NCBI GenBank assembly: GCA_035624785.1
Contig: DASPQV010000025.1
Coordinates: 62,001 to 126,000, forward strand
Length of the DNA: 64,000 bases
DNA from: JAJZNI01 sp035624785
GTDB taxonomy: Bacteria > Chloroflexota > Dormibacteria > Aeolococcales > Aeolococcaceae
Direction of reading: 5' to 3'
In this document: piece by piece, positions 17,378-26,313 of the stretch
How the letters are laid out: each line of letters begins with the position of its first letter
How positions within the stretch are numbered: position 1 is the first letter of the stretch
Translations under genes and position numbers: made by a program
Notes under the pieces: generated by a model
The model's database searches: none
Told to the model about the DNA's origin: nothing
Seen by the model: the letters and a program-made list of their open reading frames with translations, nothing else

Positions 17378-18405
17378 CCCTGGCCCTGGAGAAGCTCAAC
17401 CGCCTCGGGCTCAGCCGCGACGACTATCGCGGCGCCCACACCACCCTCTGCGCGGGCTGCGGCCACAACTCGATCACCAACCACATCGTCAAGGCGCTCT
17501 ACGACAGCGGCATCGAGCCGCACCTGCTCGCCAAGATGAGCGGGATCGGCTGCTCCTCCAAAGCCGCCGCCTACTTCGTGGAGCGAGCTCACGGCTTCAA
17601 CGGCGCCCACGGCCGGATGCCCTCGGTCGCCACCGGAGCCAAGCTGGCCAACCGCAACCTGGTGGTCTTCGGGGTGAGCGGAGACGGCGATACCGCGTCG
17701 ATCGGGCTCGGCCAGTACTGCCACATGATCCGGCGCAACCTCGATATCACCTATGTGGTCGAGGACAACGGTGTCTACGGGCTGACCAAGGGGCAGCTGT
17801 CGGCGACCGCGGACCTGGGCAGCACCCTCAAGAAGGGCAGGGTGAACCGGTACATCCAGATCGACGTCTGCTCGCTGGCCATCGACCTCGGCGCCACCTT
17901 CGTGGCCCGCAGCTTCAGTGGCGACGGCAAGCAGCTGGTCCCCCTGCTCCAGGCCGCGCTGGCCCACCGGGGCACCGCCGTGCTCGACGTCATCAGCCCC
18001 TGCGTCACCTTCAACGACCACGAGGGAAGCACGCGAAGCTACGCCTACGTCAAGGACCACGACGCCCCGGTCAACACCCCCGACTACATCGCTCCCCAGG
18101 AGGAGATCGCGGTCGACTACGAGCCCGGCACCGTCCAGGACGTCGAGCTCCACGACGGCTCTCACATCCTGCTGCGCAAGGTCGACACCTCCCACGACGT
18201 CCGCGATCCGATCGCCGCGATGCGACTGCTGTACGAGGCGCGGCGAACCGGGGAGATCGTCACCGGGCTGCTCTACGCCAACCCCGAGGCCGACGACCTC
18301 TGCACCCGCGAGGCGCTCCCGGCGCGACCGCTTGCCGAGTTCGGGGTGGAGGAGCTGCGCCCGACGCGGGAGCAGTGGGACGACCTGATGGCCCAGCTGG
18401 TCTAG
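17374..18405 (+). CDS. korB: 2-oxoacid:ferredoxin oxidoreductase, beta subunit
   Basis: This 343-residue thiamine-diphosphate subunit starts within the korA stop (ATGA). It shows LCAGCGHNS near the N-terminus, GIGCSSKAA, and the TPP/Mg motif GDGDTASIGLGQYCHMIRRN continuing to VVEDNGVYGLTKGQ. The cysteines in CAGC, GIGC and SPCVTFND can ligate the [4Fe-4S] cluster of this family. It forms the catalytic centre with KorA in the cytoplasm. No ferredoxin gene or delta subunit is adjacent, as in other two-subunit enzymes of aerobes. Confidence 0.95.
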   Translation: MTLALEKLNRLGLSRDDYRGAHTTLCAGCGHNSITNHIVKALYDSGIEPHLLAKMSGIGCSSKAAAYFVERAHGFNGAHGRMPSVATGAKLANRNLVVFGVSGDGDTASIGLGQYCHMIRRNLDITYVVEDNGVYGLTKGQLSATADLGSTLKKGRVNRYIQIDVCSLAIDLGATFVARSFSGDGKQLVPLLQAALAHRGTAVLDVISPCVTFNDHEGSTRSYAYVKDHDAPVNTPDYIAPQEEIAVDYEPGTVQDVELHDGSHILLRKVDTSHDVRDPIAAMRLLYEARRTGEIVTGLLYANPEADDLCTREALPARPLAEFGVEELRPTREQWDDLMAQLV

Positions 18406-18478
18406 GCACGCCACATCTGGGTGGGACGGGATCTGCTGGCCACCAAGGTCGGCGCGGGCGCGGGCACGCCCCCGTATG

Positions 18479-18496
18479 GCCCGGATTCTCCCGGGC
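18479..18496. terminator. candidate bidirectional hairpin after korB
   Basis: GCCCGG (18479-18484) and CCGGGC (18491-18496) form a 6-bp stem with a 6-base loop ATTCTC, four bases from the end of the convergent glycosyltransferase gene. No U-tract. Confidence 0.35.
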
Positions 18497-18499
18497 TGG

Positions 18500-20035
18500 C
18501 TAGGCGATCGGGTAGCCGTCGCGCACGTAGATCCAGAAGTTGCGAGTGCGCACCAGCTGGAAGTTGGCGGTGACGTAGGTGCGAATGGGGTCGAAGTTGT
18601 CCGCCCAGAGCGCGCTGTCCAGCGGCTCGTCGAGCACCAGGTAGTCGGTGTGGTGGACCATCTCCTGGAAGACGCGGACACCGCCCGCCTGGTCCGGCTC
18701 GTACACGAGACGGGTGGCGACGGCGTCAACCAGGGTCGGGCAGCCGGGAACGGCTGAGCTGAAGCGGTCGGCCATCACCAGCGACTGATAGATGGCCGCC
18801 GTGGCGCACTGCCCGGGTGGCACCACGGAGTCGACCTGGGGACCGGGGTCGACGCCAGCCTGATAACCGATCCGGACCACGAGCGCGCCCAAGAGGGAGA
18901 CCACCAGGGCGGCGGTGACGAGGGGCACGAGGTTGGCTCCACGCCGCCCCCAGGCCGAGGCCAGGCGCTGCGCGGAGATGCCCAGCAGGATCGCCAGGTA
19001 GGGCATGAGCATGGCCCCGAAGTGGTCGTAGTAGCGGGCGATCGCGAATTGAGCTCCGCTCATCGCGACCGCCGCGGCCAGCGCGAACCATTCGAGCGCG
19101 GTCAGCCGGCGCCGGACCACGACGAAAGCGAGGAGCACCGCGCTGGCGATGACGATGGCGGCGATGGCGGTCTCGGCGGCGCTGCCCTCGAAGGTCATAT
19201 AGCCGAGGCGGACCATCACCGGGGTCCGGACGCCCCCGGGGGCACGGCTGAGCTGCGCGGTGATGGTGTCGCGCACGAAGGCGCCGGGCGCGGCCACAAA
19301 GAACGGCATCACCGGCGCGGCGAACCCCAGCACCACCCCCGCGGCGAAGGGCATGAGACGGCGCCGAGGTCGGGAAGCGCAGATGACCGCCAGCACGGCA
19401 ACAGGCACGATCGCCGCGATCAACACGGCGCCGGCAAAGCCGAACAGGATGCCACCGAGCATGATCCGCCATCGGCCGGCCAGGCGGTCGCCGCTCATCG
19501 CGACGTTGAGCCCGAGCAGGCAGAGGAGGTCCATCAGCGCCTCCAGCATCCCGTTGCCCAGGGCGGCGTAGAGGAAGGGATAGACAGCGAAGACACCACA
19601 GGTGACCAGCACCGCCCGCCAGCCCAGGTGACGGACCACGCGTCCGGCCAGGGCCACGTCGGCAAACGCCAGAAGCGTGGCGCTGAGGTTGAGGCTGATG
19701 AGCGCGTACCGGCTGCCCACGGCGAGCGAGAGCAGGCCGAACGGGCTCATCAAGAGGACCACGCCGGGAGGCTGGACGAGCACGAAATCGCGATAGGGAA
19801 GCGCTCCGTGGACAAGCCGGATGGCGCTCCCCAGGTAGAGACTGGTGTCGAACGCACCGCCGTGGAGAAGGCCCGCGGGACGGCTGAGGGCGAATCCCTC
19901 GAGACCGGCGGCGAGCAGCCCCAGGCCCGCGGCGAGAGCGGTGCTGGGGTTCCTCTGCCGGAGCCCCCGAGCGGCCGGCTCGGGCGAGGCGGCGGGGCCA
20001 GCTCGGGAGACCGCCCGGGCCGCCGAATCGGGCAT
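18500..20035 (-). CDS. multi-spanning membrane protein, family 39-like glycosyltransferase
   Basis: The ATG at 20035 follows GGGAGGAG at 8-base spacing and gives 511 residues. About 40 polar residues precede a run of about ten hydrophobic segments, then a soluble extracytoplasmic tail of about 130 residues. RLVHGALPYRDFVLVQPPG after the first membrane span is the loop characteristic of ArnT/PMT-like transferases, with a DF in place of the usual acidic pair. It probably moves a sugar from a polyprenyl-phosphate donor. The window carries a clear paralogue at 57473-59119 that shares the VHGALPYRDF loop and the C-terminal Y-V-R-D/N-G-Y-P ending. Acceptor and sugar are unknown. Confidence 0.75.
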   Translation of the reverse strand: MPDSAARAVSRAGPAASPEPAARGLRQRNPSTALAAGLGLLAAGLEGFALSRPAGLLHGGAFDTSLYLGSAIRLVHGALPYRDFVLVQPPGVVLLMSPFGLLSLAVGSRYALISLNLSATLLAFADVALAGRVVRHLGWRAVLVTCGVFAVYPFLYAALGNGMLEALMDLLCLLGLNVAMSGDRLAGRWRIMLGGILFGFAGAVLIAAIVPVAVLAVICASRPRRRLMPFAAGVVLGFAAPVMPFFVAAPGAFVRDTITAQLSRAPGGVRTPVMVRLGYMTFEGSAAETAIAAIVIASAVLLAFVVVRRRLTALEWFALAAAVAMSGAQFAIARYYDHFGAMLMPYLAILLGISAQRLASAWGRRGANLVPLVTAALVVSLLGALVVRIGYQAGVDPGPQVDSVVPPGQCATAAIYQSLVMADRFSSAVPGCPTLVDAVATRLVYEPDQAGGVRVFQEMVHHTDYLVLDEPLDSALWADNFDPIRTYVTANFQLVRTRNFWIYVRDGYPIA

Positions 20036-20106
20036 CGGGTTCACTCCTCCCTTCGCACTGCGGGCGCCGATCCAGCCGAGGGCGACGCGTACTCTCTCAG
20101 AAAAGC

Positions 20107-20727
20107 ATGACGGCCAGAGAACGACGGGGCCCACCGCAGCAGCGGGACTGGGCCCGCTGGCAACCCCCCGCGGCACCCCCGGGGAGCCCGGTGGCCCGGC
20201 GCCCACCAGCTGCCGCGGTACCCACCGCCGGACACGATCAGCCGGCGCCCTACATCGTCGGCGTGGCCTGGGGGATCCTGTGGCGGTACGCCGTCGTGGC
20301 CTCGATCACCCTGGCCATCTTCAGCGGCCTCCGGCCACCGATCGCCGCCCTCGCGGTCAGCTTCGGAGTCGGAGCGGTCCTGGGCCTCTGGTTCCGCACC
20401 TGGTGGCTGGCGGCCGCCTGGCGGGCGGTGGTGCTGGGCTGGGCGGCCGGGACGGCGTCCTCCTACTGGTTCTTTCCCTATACCGTGGCCGGTGCCCTGC
20501 TGGTGGTCACCATCGAGCCGTGGCTGACGACTCGCAAGCGGCACTCACGCCGTACCAAGGTCAGCGGAATCCCGGCCGCTCCGGCACGGGCGCTGTCATC
20601 CGGGACCGAACCCGCCGAGGGGCCCGCCCCCTTATGGCCTCGGGCGACCCGGGGACACGGCGGTCGGATCAGGAGAGCGCGGGCCGGCCGCGCCGGCCGG
20701 TCCGCAAGGCCATCCCGGCGTCCCTGA
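20107..20727 (+). CDS. small membrane protein of unknown function
   Basis: The protein is 206 residues. A Pro-rich cytoplasmic-type N-terminus of about 50 residues is followed by three or four hydrophobic segments between residues about 50 and 140 (GVAWGILWRYAVVASITLAI, LAVSFGVGAVLGLWF, PYTVAGALLVVTIEPWL), then a basic tail. It is divergent from the 20035 gene, with 71 bp between starts. Its last 59 bases overlap the end of the convergent glycosyltransferase gene, so the basic tail may be less constrained. I recognise no family. Confidence 0.5.
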   Translation: MTARERRGPPQQRDWARWQPPAAPPGSPVARRPPAAAVPTAGHDQPAPYIVGVAWGILWRYAVVASITLAIFSGLRPPIAALAVSFGVGAVLGLWFRTWWLAAAWRAVVLGWAAGTASSYWFFPYTVAGALLVVTIEPWLTTRKRHSRRTKVSGIPAAPARALSSGTEPAEGPAPLWPRATRGHGGRIRRARAGRAGRSARPSRRP

Positions 20728-22063
20728 CCCAATCCCGGAGGAGCACAGGGGTTTGCCGCACCGTCTCCTGGACCGCCGGGAGGACGCGGAGCCCCCGGGC
20801 CCTGGCCACCACAACCAGCTGGAGAACGAAGGCAGCCACGGTCACCCAGAGGTAGGCAGGGGCCAGGACGACGTACAGGTCAGCCAGCCGCGAGGTGCCG
20901 GAGACACCGGGGTCGACGGCGTATTCCCAGACCTCCGCCGGTCCGATCAGCAGGATCCAGATGGCGGCCGTGGCCAGGGCCGCTCGCCGCACGAAGCTGC
21001 CCTTCCAGTCGGCCTGGCGCAACCAGCAGAGGATGCTGACAAGAGGAACGATGAGCAGGAGGAAGTAGGGGCGCTCGGTCAGCGGGCTGACCAGCATGAT
21101 CGCCTCGAGGGACAGCCCGATCTCGAGCAGTGACAGGCTGTCGCGGTGCAGGGGCCGTGGCGAGGTGACCCCGATCAGCAGCGCGACCACGACGGCAACG
21201 ACAAGGATCCAGACTGCTGTCTCAGCCGCGGGCGCGGCGGTGAGGGGTGGTGACACCGGGTTGACGGTGAAGAGGCGGGCCAGAACCCCCCGGGGAGCCT
21301 CGTTGTGAAGAAAGGGAAGGTACTGGTCGGCCCAGAATCGCCAGACCGTCCAGAAGCTGGACCACGCCGACCGGGCCAGCAGCGCGAAGGGAGCGAGCAG
21401 CAGCACCAGGGTCGCAGCGATGCTGGCGAGCCCGTATCGGAACTCCCGCCGCCACACAAGGACGACCGCGAGCAGGAGCAGCTCGGGCTTGATCGCCGCC
21501 GCTGCACCAAGCAGGAAGCCAGCGAGCGCCCGCCTGCCCGCCGCCCGGGACCACAGGGAGGTGCCCAGCAGTGCCATCAGCAGAACGTCGGTCTGTCCCA
21601 GATCCCATTCTCGGTGCAGAGGAAGGGTGACGGCGGCCGCCGCCGAGAGGATGAGCGTCAGGCCGGCGCCGGCACGCACCCCGGCCGCCCGCAGCAGGGC
21701 GTGGATCGCGAGCGCGAGGAAGGCGACGTTGAGAACGTCCCAGAGGGTGAGCGCCGCATAGCCGGGGAGCAGGGTCAGGGGCACCATGAGGAGAGCGAAG
21801 AAGGGCGCGTAGACATAGGCCTGGGAGGCGAAGTACGAGGCACTGAGGTTGGGGCGGTAGGCGTGCACAAAACCGAGGGCGGCACGGTAGGGGTCAACGC
21901 CGGCCCGAACGTCGAGGCCCGCCTGATAGAAGCTGCGGAAATCGGCGGTCGAGAAGCGGGCTGGCCCGTAGCGCATGTTGTAGGCGGCGGCAAGCGCCAG
22001 GACCACGACCCCGATCGGCCCCAGCATCCACCGGAGCGACGCGATCGCTCCCGCCCTGCTCAT
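20669..22063 (-). CDS. family 87-type (DUF2029) polyprenol-phosphate glycosyltransferase-like membrane protein
   Basis: The protein is 464 residues from the ATG at 22063; upstream in-frame sequence to 22219 is Arg/Ser-rich and rejected. It has about ten hydrophobic spans. The first external loop holds FSTADFRSFYQAGLDVRAGVDPYRA, which matches the acidic D-F-x-x-Y-x-A-G signature of DUF2029/PimE-type mannosyltransferases. A later loop has HREWDLGQTDVLLMALL, matching the GQ-N/D motif of the same family. It likely uses a polyprenyl-phosphate sugar at the outer face of the membrane. The product is unknown. Confidence 0.82.
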   Translation of the reverse strand: MSRAGAIASLRWMLGPIGVVVLALAAAYNMRYGPARFSTADFRSFYQAGLDVRAGVDPYRAALGFVHAYRPNLSASYFASQAYVYAPFFALLMVPLTLLPGYAALTLWDVLNVAFLALAIHALLRAAGVRAGAGLTLILSAAAAVTLPLHREWDLGQTDVLLMALLGTSLWSRAAGRRALAGFLLGAAAAIKPELLLLAVVLVWRREFRYGLASIAATLVLLLAPFALLARSAWSSFWTVWRFWADQYLPFLHNEAPRGVLARLFTVNPVSPPLTAAPAAETAVWILVVAVVVALLIGVTSPRPLHRDSLSLLEIGLSLEAIMLVSPLTERPYFLLLIVPLVSILCWLRQADWKGSFVRRAALATAAIWILLIGPAEVWEYAVDPGVSGTSRLADLYVVLAPAYLWVTVAAFVLQLVVVARARGLRVLPAVQETVRQTPVLLRDWVRDAGMALRTGRRGRPALS

Positions 22064-22115
22064 CCGGCCGATGATCGCACGCGGCCGGATGCTCAGCGGC
22101 CGGGGCAGTCGGCGG

Positions 22116-23705
22116 TCAGGGGGTGACGCGGTCGTCGCGCAGCCACACGATCTCAGAGCCTGCCTGGTCCACCTGCCGGTACCCGTCCTGAATGATCGCG
22201 TTGATCGCCGGCAGGGCACTGCGCGCCGACCCCTCGGTGATCACGATCTCGGGATCGAGGTCGCCCACCACCTGCGCGGTCCCCGGATCGCTGCCCAGGA
22301 GAACCTCATCGTTGTAGATCGGTGGGGTGGGCAACAGGAGCTGGAGCTGGCTATCCGCGTACAGCCAGGCGTCAGCCGACCAGACCACCGCGGTGCTCCC
22401 CTGCAGGCCGTGGAGGCTGAGCCACGCGTTGACCTGGCGGTCCTCGGACACCCGGTAGTCGAAGCCATCCTGCCAGGCAAGCAATGACTGGTGGCGCGTC
22501 AACACGGAAGCTGCGCCTCCGTAGTACATGGCCAGCGTCAGGTCACTGCCGCCGGCGCCGACCCAATCCAGGCTGGTGGCCGACGCCCCCCAGCCCGCCA
22601 GACCAGCGCCAGCCGCGAGCCCCAGAGCGGCCAGCCGCTGGGGGAGGTTCGTCACGGTCGGTATGGCGACCCGGACGCTGCTCGCGGCCAGGGCGGAGGG
22701 AGCCAGCGACGGCACCAAGTAGTGGGCATATGGCTGGCGGGCCACCGCCGGGATCAGGAGGGCGGCACCCGCCCACAGCCACAGCCCCCAAGCGGCACTG
22801 TGATCACGCCGGCGCAACCAGGCGGAGAAGACGAGCAGGGCCAGAGCGCCCAGGGGGAGCAGAAGGTGGAAAGCGGTCGCACCGAAACCTCCGGTCCAGC
22901 GCCCCTGGGTGAAGCCCACATAGAACCCCGCCAGGGCGTAGCCGACCGCGGTCACACCCGCCGTGAGGATGGACGGGACCAGCCACGCGCCAGTGAGGAC
23001 CACGACCGTGCCCGCGTACAGGGCGAGCCGCCGTGACCGGCTTCCGGCGGGCACCAGCGCGATCACGAGCCCGAAAGCGCAGGTCTCGGCAATCGCGGTC
23101 TGCTGATAGGCGACGGCCAGCGCCGCCAGTGCCCCTACCGCGGCGGGCCAGACTGGCCAGCGGCGGATATCGGGGGAGGTGACCCTGGTCAGCAGAACAG
23201 CTCCCGCCCAGCTCACCGGGGCAATGAGCAGGCTCTCGGGCAGGAGCAGCTCGCCGTCGAAAAGCGGGGTCCCGAGCAGGATTGCCCCGATGAGAAGGGC
23301 GATCACCGTCCGAGGCCGGCCGAGCAGCCGGCACCCCGCGTAGGCGACTGCCAGCAGTGTGAGCAGCCCGGTCAGAAGGGTGAGGACGTGCAGGGCGGCC
23401 TCGCTGGTCCCGAAGACCTGGATCCAAGCCGCCACAGTCCAGAGATGTATGGGCGGCTTGTTGGTCCAGAGTTGGGCGTAGAGGGTCTTGCCCTGGAGGA
23501 GGGCCCGCGCCGAAGTGACGTAGCCCGCCTCGTCCGTGTACCAGTGGGGCTCGAGAAGGGACGGGACACGGAGCAGGGCGAAGAGGGCGAGCGGGCCGAC
23601 CACCCAGAGCCGTGGGCGCAGGCGAAGGCCGCCACGAAGCCGAGCCGGCCCCCCGGGTCCCACCCTCTGCGCCGGTGCCGGGATCCGCTCGCCTAGGCTC
23701 AGCAT
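22116..23705 (-). CDS. family 39 (ArnT/PMT-like) glycosyltransferase membrane protein
   Basis: This 529-residue protein has about eleven hydrophobic spans and a C-terminal soluble domain of about 120 residues. The first external loop HWYTDEAGYVTSARALLQGK carries the catalytic acidic motif of PMT_2/ArnT transferases. It continues LYAQLWTNKPPIHLW, the typical K-P-P-L motif. The ATG at 23705 follows GGAGACGG. It is co-directional with the family 87-like gene 52 bp downstream, so the two may act in one surface-glycan pathway. The donor is expected to be a polyprenyl-phosphate sugar. Confidence 0.85.
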   Translation of the reverse strand: MLSLGERIPAPAQRVGPGGPARLRGGLRLRPRLWVVGPLALFALLRVPSLLEPHWYTDEAGYVTSARALLQGKTLYAQLWTNKPPIHLWTVAAWIQVFGTSEAALHVLTLLTGLLTLLAVAYAGCRLLGRPRTVIALLIGAILLGTPLFDGELLLPESLLIAPVSWAGAVLLTRVTSPDIRRWPVWPAAVGALAALAVAYQQTAIAETCAFGLVIALVPAGSRSRRLALYAGTVVVLTGAWLVPSILTAGVTAVGYALAGFYVGFTQGRWTGGFGATAFHLLLPLGALALLVFSAWLRRRDHSAAWGLWLWAGAALLIPAVARQPYAHYLVPSLAPSALAASSVRVAIPTVTNLPQRLAALGLAAGAGLAGWGASATSLDWVGAGGSDLTLAMYYGGAASVLTRHQSLLAWQDGFDYRVSEDRQVNAWLSLHGLQGSTAVVWSADAWLYADSQLQLLLPTPPIYNDEVLLGSDPGTAQVVGDLDPEIVITEGSARSALPAINAIIQDGYRQVDQAGSEIVWLRDDRVTP

Positions 23706-23834
23706 CCGTCTCCGTCTAAAGGGTCGAGCCAGTCTTCACGCCCCGGAGCGGTCAGGCCCCGGGCCCCTCACATTCACCCCCATGATGGTCTCCACGAGAC
23801 CTTGCGGGCCGATGAGGGCGGTGCTGGTTGTGGC

Positions 23835-25469
23835 ATGGTGCCACCTGTGCTCGTCGCCCCGGAGACCGTGCCGCCCGCCACGAGCCGCGGCCCGTGGGGC
23901 TGGCTGGGCCGGCTGGGCCCCGGGGGGATCCTGGCCGGCGCCGCCCTGGTCGCCGTCCTGGTGGTCCTCTGCCGCCGCGTCGGCGACCCCGACTTCTACT
24001 GGCACCTGGCCACCGGCCAGTGGATCCTCGACCACGGCCGGCTTCCCAACTACGAGCTGTTCACCTACACGGTCGGCGGTCACCCCTGGGCGGACCAGGA
24101 GTACGGCAGCGAGATCCTGATCGCCCTGATCTTCCGGGGCGGCGGATTCCTGGCCGTCAGCCTCACCTACACCGCGGTCACTTGGGCCGGGTTCTGGCTG
24201 ATGTGGCGGCGCATCGGCCTCGAGAAGGTCCCGCCTGTCATCGCCGCGATCTGCCTGCTGCTCGCCGCCGCCGCAGGGGTCGCGGTGTGGGGACCGCGGT
24301 CGCAGATGATCAGCTTCGCCCTGACCTGCCTGACCCTGTACTGGGTCGAGGCATTCCTGAGGGACCGGCACCGCCACGTCTACTGGCTGCCGGCGCTGGT
24401 GGTGGTGTGGGCCAACCTGCATGGCGGCTTCATCTACGCGCTGATGGTGGTCGGGCTGGCGGCGCTCAGCGAGACCATCCTCGGCGCCATCGGCTCACAG
24501 GATCCCGCCCACCGCCGCCGGGCGCTGCGACTCTGGGTGGTGCTGGTCGCCTCCGCGCTCGCGGCGCTGGTCAACCCCCACACCTTCCAGGTCTACCTGG
24601 TCACCCTGTACATCGAGTTCAGCAAGGTTCAGCAGACCTTCATCGCGGAGTGGCAGACACCCAGCTTCCATTCGGCCGAGGAGCTGGGCCTCGAGGCGAT
24701 GCTGCTGCTGACCCTGGCAGCGATGGCGATCCGGCGTCAGCGCTTGTGGGACGTCCTCTCCGGGATGTTCGCGGTCTACCTCGCGCTGGCGGCGGTGCGC
24801 AACGCCTCGATCAGCGCGGCGCTGGCCACCCCGCTGCTGGCCTGGGCGGGGACCGCGGCCTGGGCGGGGACCGCGGCCTGGGCGCGAACCCCCTGGGGGG
24901 ACCGCTTCAAGTCGTACGTCCAGCGCCGCGCCGCCGACGCGACCTTCCTGGTTTCGGTGGTGACCCTGGCAGTCGTGGTCGGCACGGTGGGCTTCGCCGC
25001 CAACACGCTGAACGGGCAGACAGCCAGCACCGACGCCAACTTCCCGGTGGCGGCGACCGACTGCCTGCTGGCCAATCCCGACGTCGGCACCCGTATGCTC
25101 AACGCCTACGACTGGGGGGGCTACCTCCTCTACCGCTTCTATCCGCAGGACCTGAGCCCCACCGACAACCGCCAGGTATTCATCTACGGCGAGGCGACCC
25201 TGATGGGCAACGCGCTGGTCCAGCAGATCAGCGACGTGGAGAACGCCGAGCCCGACTGGCAGCGCATCCTCGAGGAGAATCGAGTCGACTACGTGGTGGA
25301 GCGCGCCGACTCGGCGCTGACCATGGCCCTCTCGGTCGACCCGCAATGGAAGCTGGTCTACGACGACGGGTTCGCGGTGATCCTCGTCAAGCAGCAGACT
25401 CTGGACGGGCACCCCTGGAACGCCTCGGCCCCCGCGTGCCGGGCGGGCAGGCCCAGCTCCGCCGCATAA
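23835..25469 (+). CDS. multi-spanning membrane protein of unknown function
   Basis: The protein is 544 residues from the ATG at 23835. Nine or more hydrophobic spans are followed by about 150 extracytoplasmic residues (NTLNGQTASTDANFPVAATDCLLANPDV, NAYDWGGYLLYRFYP, NRVDYVVERADSALTMAL). Such proteins, with a conserved D-F-Y-W-H-L-A-T-G segment after the first span, are common in uncultured soil phyla and are distantly related to oligosaccharyltransferase/GT39 folds. The reaction is not established. An 18-bp in-frame repeat lies inside a membrane segment. The riboswitch begins within about 10 bp of its stop, so the gene ends where the B12 transcription unit begins. Confidence 0.7.
   Translation: MVPPVLVAPETVPPATSRGPWGWLGRLGPGGILAGAALVAVLVVLCRRVGDPDFYWHLATGQWILDHGRLPNYELFTYTVGGHPWADQEYGSEILIALIFRGGGFLAVSLTYTAVTWAGFWLMWRRIGLEKVPPVIAAICLLLAAAAGVAVWGPRSQMISFALTCLTLYWVEAFLRDRHRHVYWLPALVVVWANLHGGFIYALMVVGLAALSETILGAIGSQDPAHRRRALRLWVVLVASALAALVNPHTFQVYLVTLYIEFSKVQQTFIAEWQTPSFHSAEELGLEAMLLLTLAAMAIRRQRLWDVLSGMFAVYLALAAVRNASISAALATPLLAWAGTAAWAGTAAWARTPWGDRFKSYVQRRAADATFLVSVVTLAVVVGTVGFAANTLNGQTASTDANFPVAATDCLLANPDVGTRMLNAYDWGGYLLYRFYPQDLSPTDNRQVFIYGEATLMGNALVQQISDVENAEPDWQRILEENRVDYVVERADSALTMALSVDPQWKLVYDDGFAVILVKQQTLDGHPWNASAPACRAGRPSSAA
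24840..24885 (+). repeat. 18-bp in-frame tandem repeat inside a coding region
   Basis: GCCTGGGCGGGGACCGCG occurs twice in tandem (24840-24857 and 24858-24875) with a third 9-base start, encoding A-W-A-G-T-A repeats in a hydrophobic segment. The unit is a multiple of three, so copy changes would not break the frame. Confidence 0.9.
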
Positions 25470-25479
25470 TCTCGGTCAC

Positions 25480-25630
25480 ACCCGAACACCATCCGGGTCA
25501 AGGGAAGCCGGTGAGAGTCCGGCGCTGTCGCGCAACTGTGAGAGGTGAGCGACCGGCCCGCGTGCCACTGGGGCGTCAGCCCTGGGAAGGCAGCCGGAAG
25601 CGGTGACCCCGAGCCAGGAGACCTGCCCGG
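25480..25630 (+). promoter_or_regulatory. cobalamin riboswitch (adenosylcobalamin-class aptamer)
   Basis: The conserved blocks occur in the right order. These are GGGAAGCCGGTGAGAGTCCG from 25502, GCGCTGTCGCGCAACTGTGA (about 25522-25541) and the B12 box GCCACTG (25564-25570). They are followed by CTGGGAAGGC (about 25582-25591) and CCGAGCCAGGAGACCTGCC ending near 25627. CCGGG (25492-25496) and CCCGG (25626-25630) can close the P1 stem. It lies 27 bp upstream of the DUF4430-like gene, and that gene's ribosome-binding site follows directly. Control at translation or transcription is therefore likely for the whole four-gene ECF unit. Exact ends are approximate. Confidence 0.95.
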
Positions 25631-25656
25631 AGCAGTTCCCGCATGAGGAGACAGCC

Positions 25657-26313
25657 ATGGTCAGGCCGCTCGGGACGGCCGGCAGGGTGCCGGCCCGCGT
25701 ACGCATCGTCATCCCCATCCTGGGAGCTCTGCTGGGCGCCGGCGGCGCCGGCGCCGCGATGCTTCCCTCCCCATCCCTGTGCGCGTCGGCGGCTGAGGCC
25801 GGCCATGTGGCCCTGGTGGTGGAGCACGGCGACGGCAGCATCGTGACCCGCTGCGTGGCCTTCTCGGGGACCAGCATCAGCGGTGAGGAGGTCCTCCGGA
25901 AGAGCGGCCTGGGGTACGGGACGGCAAGCTTCAGCGGGCTCGGCGACGCCGTCTGCCAGATCGACCGCGAGCCCCCCGCGTACACCTCCTGCCTGCCCAC
26001 CACCGGGGATTACTGGGTGCTGTTCTCAGCCCGGCCCGGCGGCGCCTGGACGGAGGCCAGCACCGGGATCTCCAGCCAGACCTTCCACTCCGGGGACGCC
26101 GAGGGGTTCCGCTACGACCCGATCAGCGGCGCCGACCCGCCGCCGTCGCAGTCGCCGGCCGGCGTGTGCCTGGCGGCAACGTCGGGGACGCCGGGGGCGG
26201 CGGCCAGCACGCCGTCAGGTGTCAACCCGGCCCTGGTCGCCGGCCTTGTGGTCGCCGGCGCCCTGATCGTCCTCGCGGTGGCCCAGCTCGTCCTCCGCCG
26301 CCGGCACCCATGA
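25657..26313 (+). CDS. exported DUF4430-like protein with C-terminal membrane anchor, B12-riboswitch controlled
   Basis: The ATG at 25657 is preceded by GAGGAG six bases upstream, giving 218 residues. Residues about 12-32 form a signal sequence (IVIPILGALLGAGGAGAAML). The exported domain has a GEEVLRKSGLGYGT segment, then GDAVCQIDREPPAYTSCLPTTGDYWVLFSARPGGAWTEA and VFHSGD-like GDAEGFRY, a pattern of the DUF4430 (transcobalamin C-terminal-like) domain. Two Cys in CQI and SCL may pair. A Ser/Pro/Ala linker leads to a single membrane span (LVAGLVVAGALIVLAVAQLVL) with an RRR tail. Inferred role: surface corrinoid capture for the ECF transporter encoded downstream. The stop overlaps the ecfT start. 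Confidence 0.72.
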   Translation: MVRPLGTAGRVPARVRIVIPILGALLGAGGAGAAMLPSPSLCASAAEAGHVALVVEHGDGSIVTRCVAFSGTSISGEEVLRKSGLGYGTASFSGLGDAVCQIDREPPAYTSCLPTTGDYWVLFSARPGGAWTEASTGISSQTFHSGDAEGFRYDPISGADPPPSQSPAGVCLAATSGTPGAAASTPSGVNPALVAGLVVAGALIVLAVAQLVLRRRHP

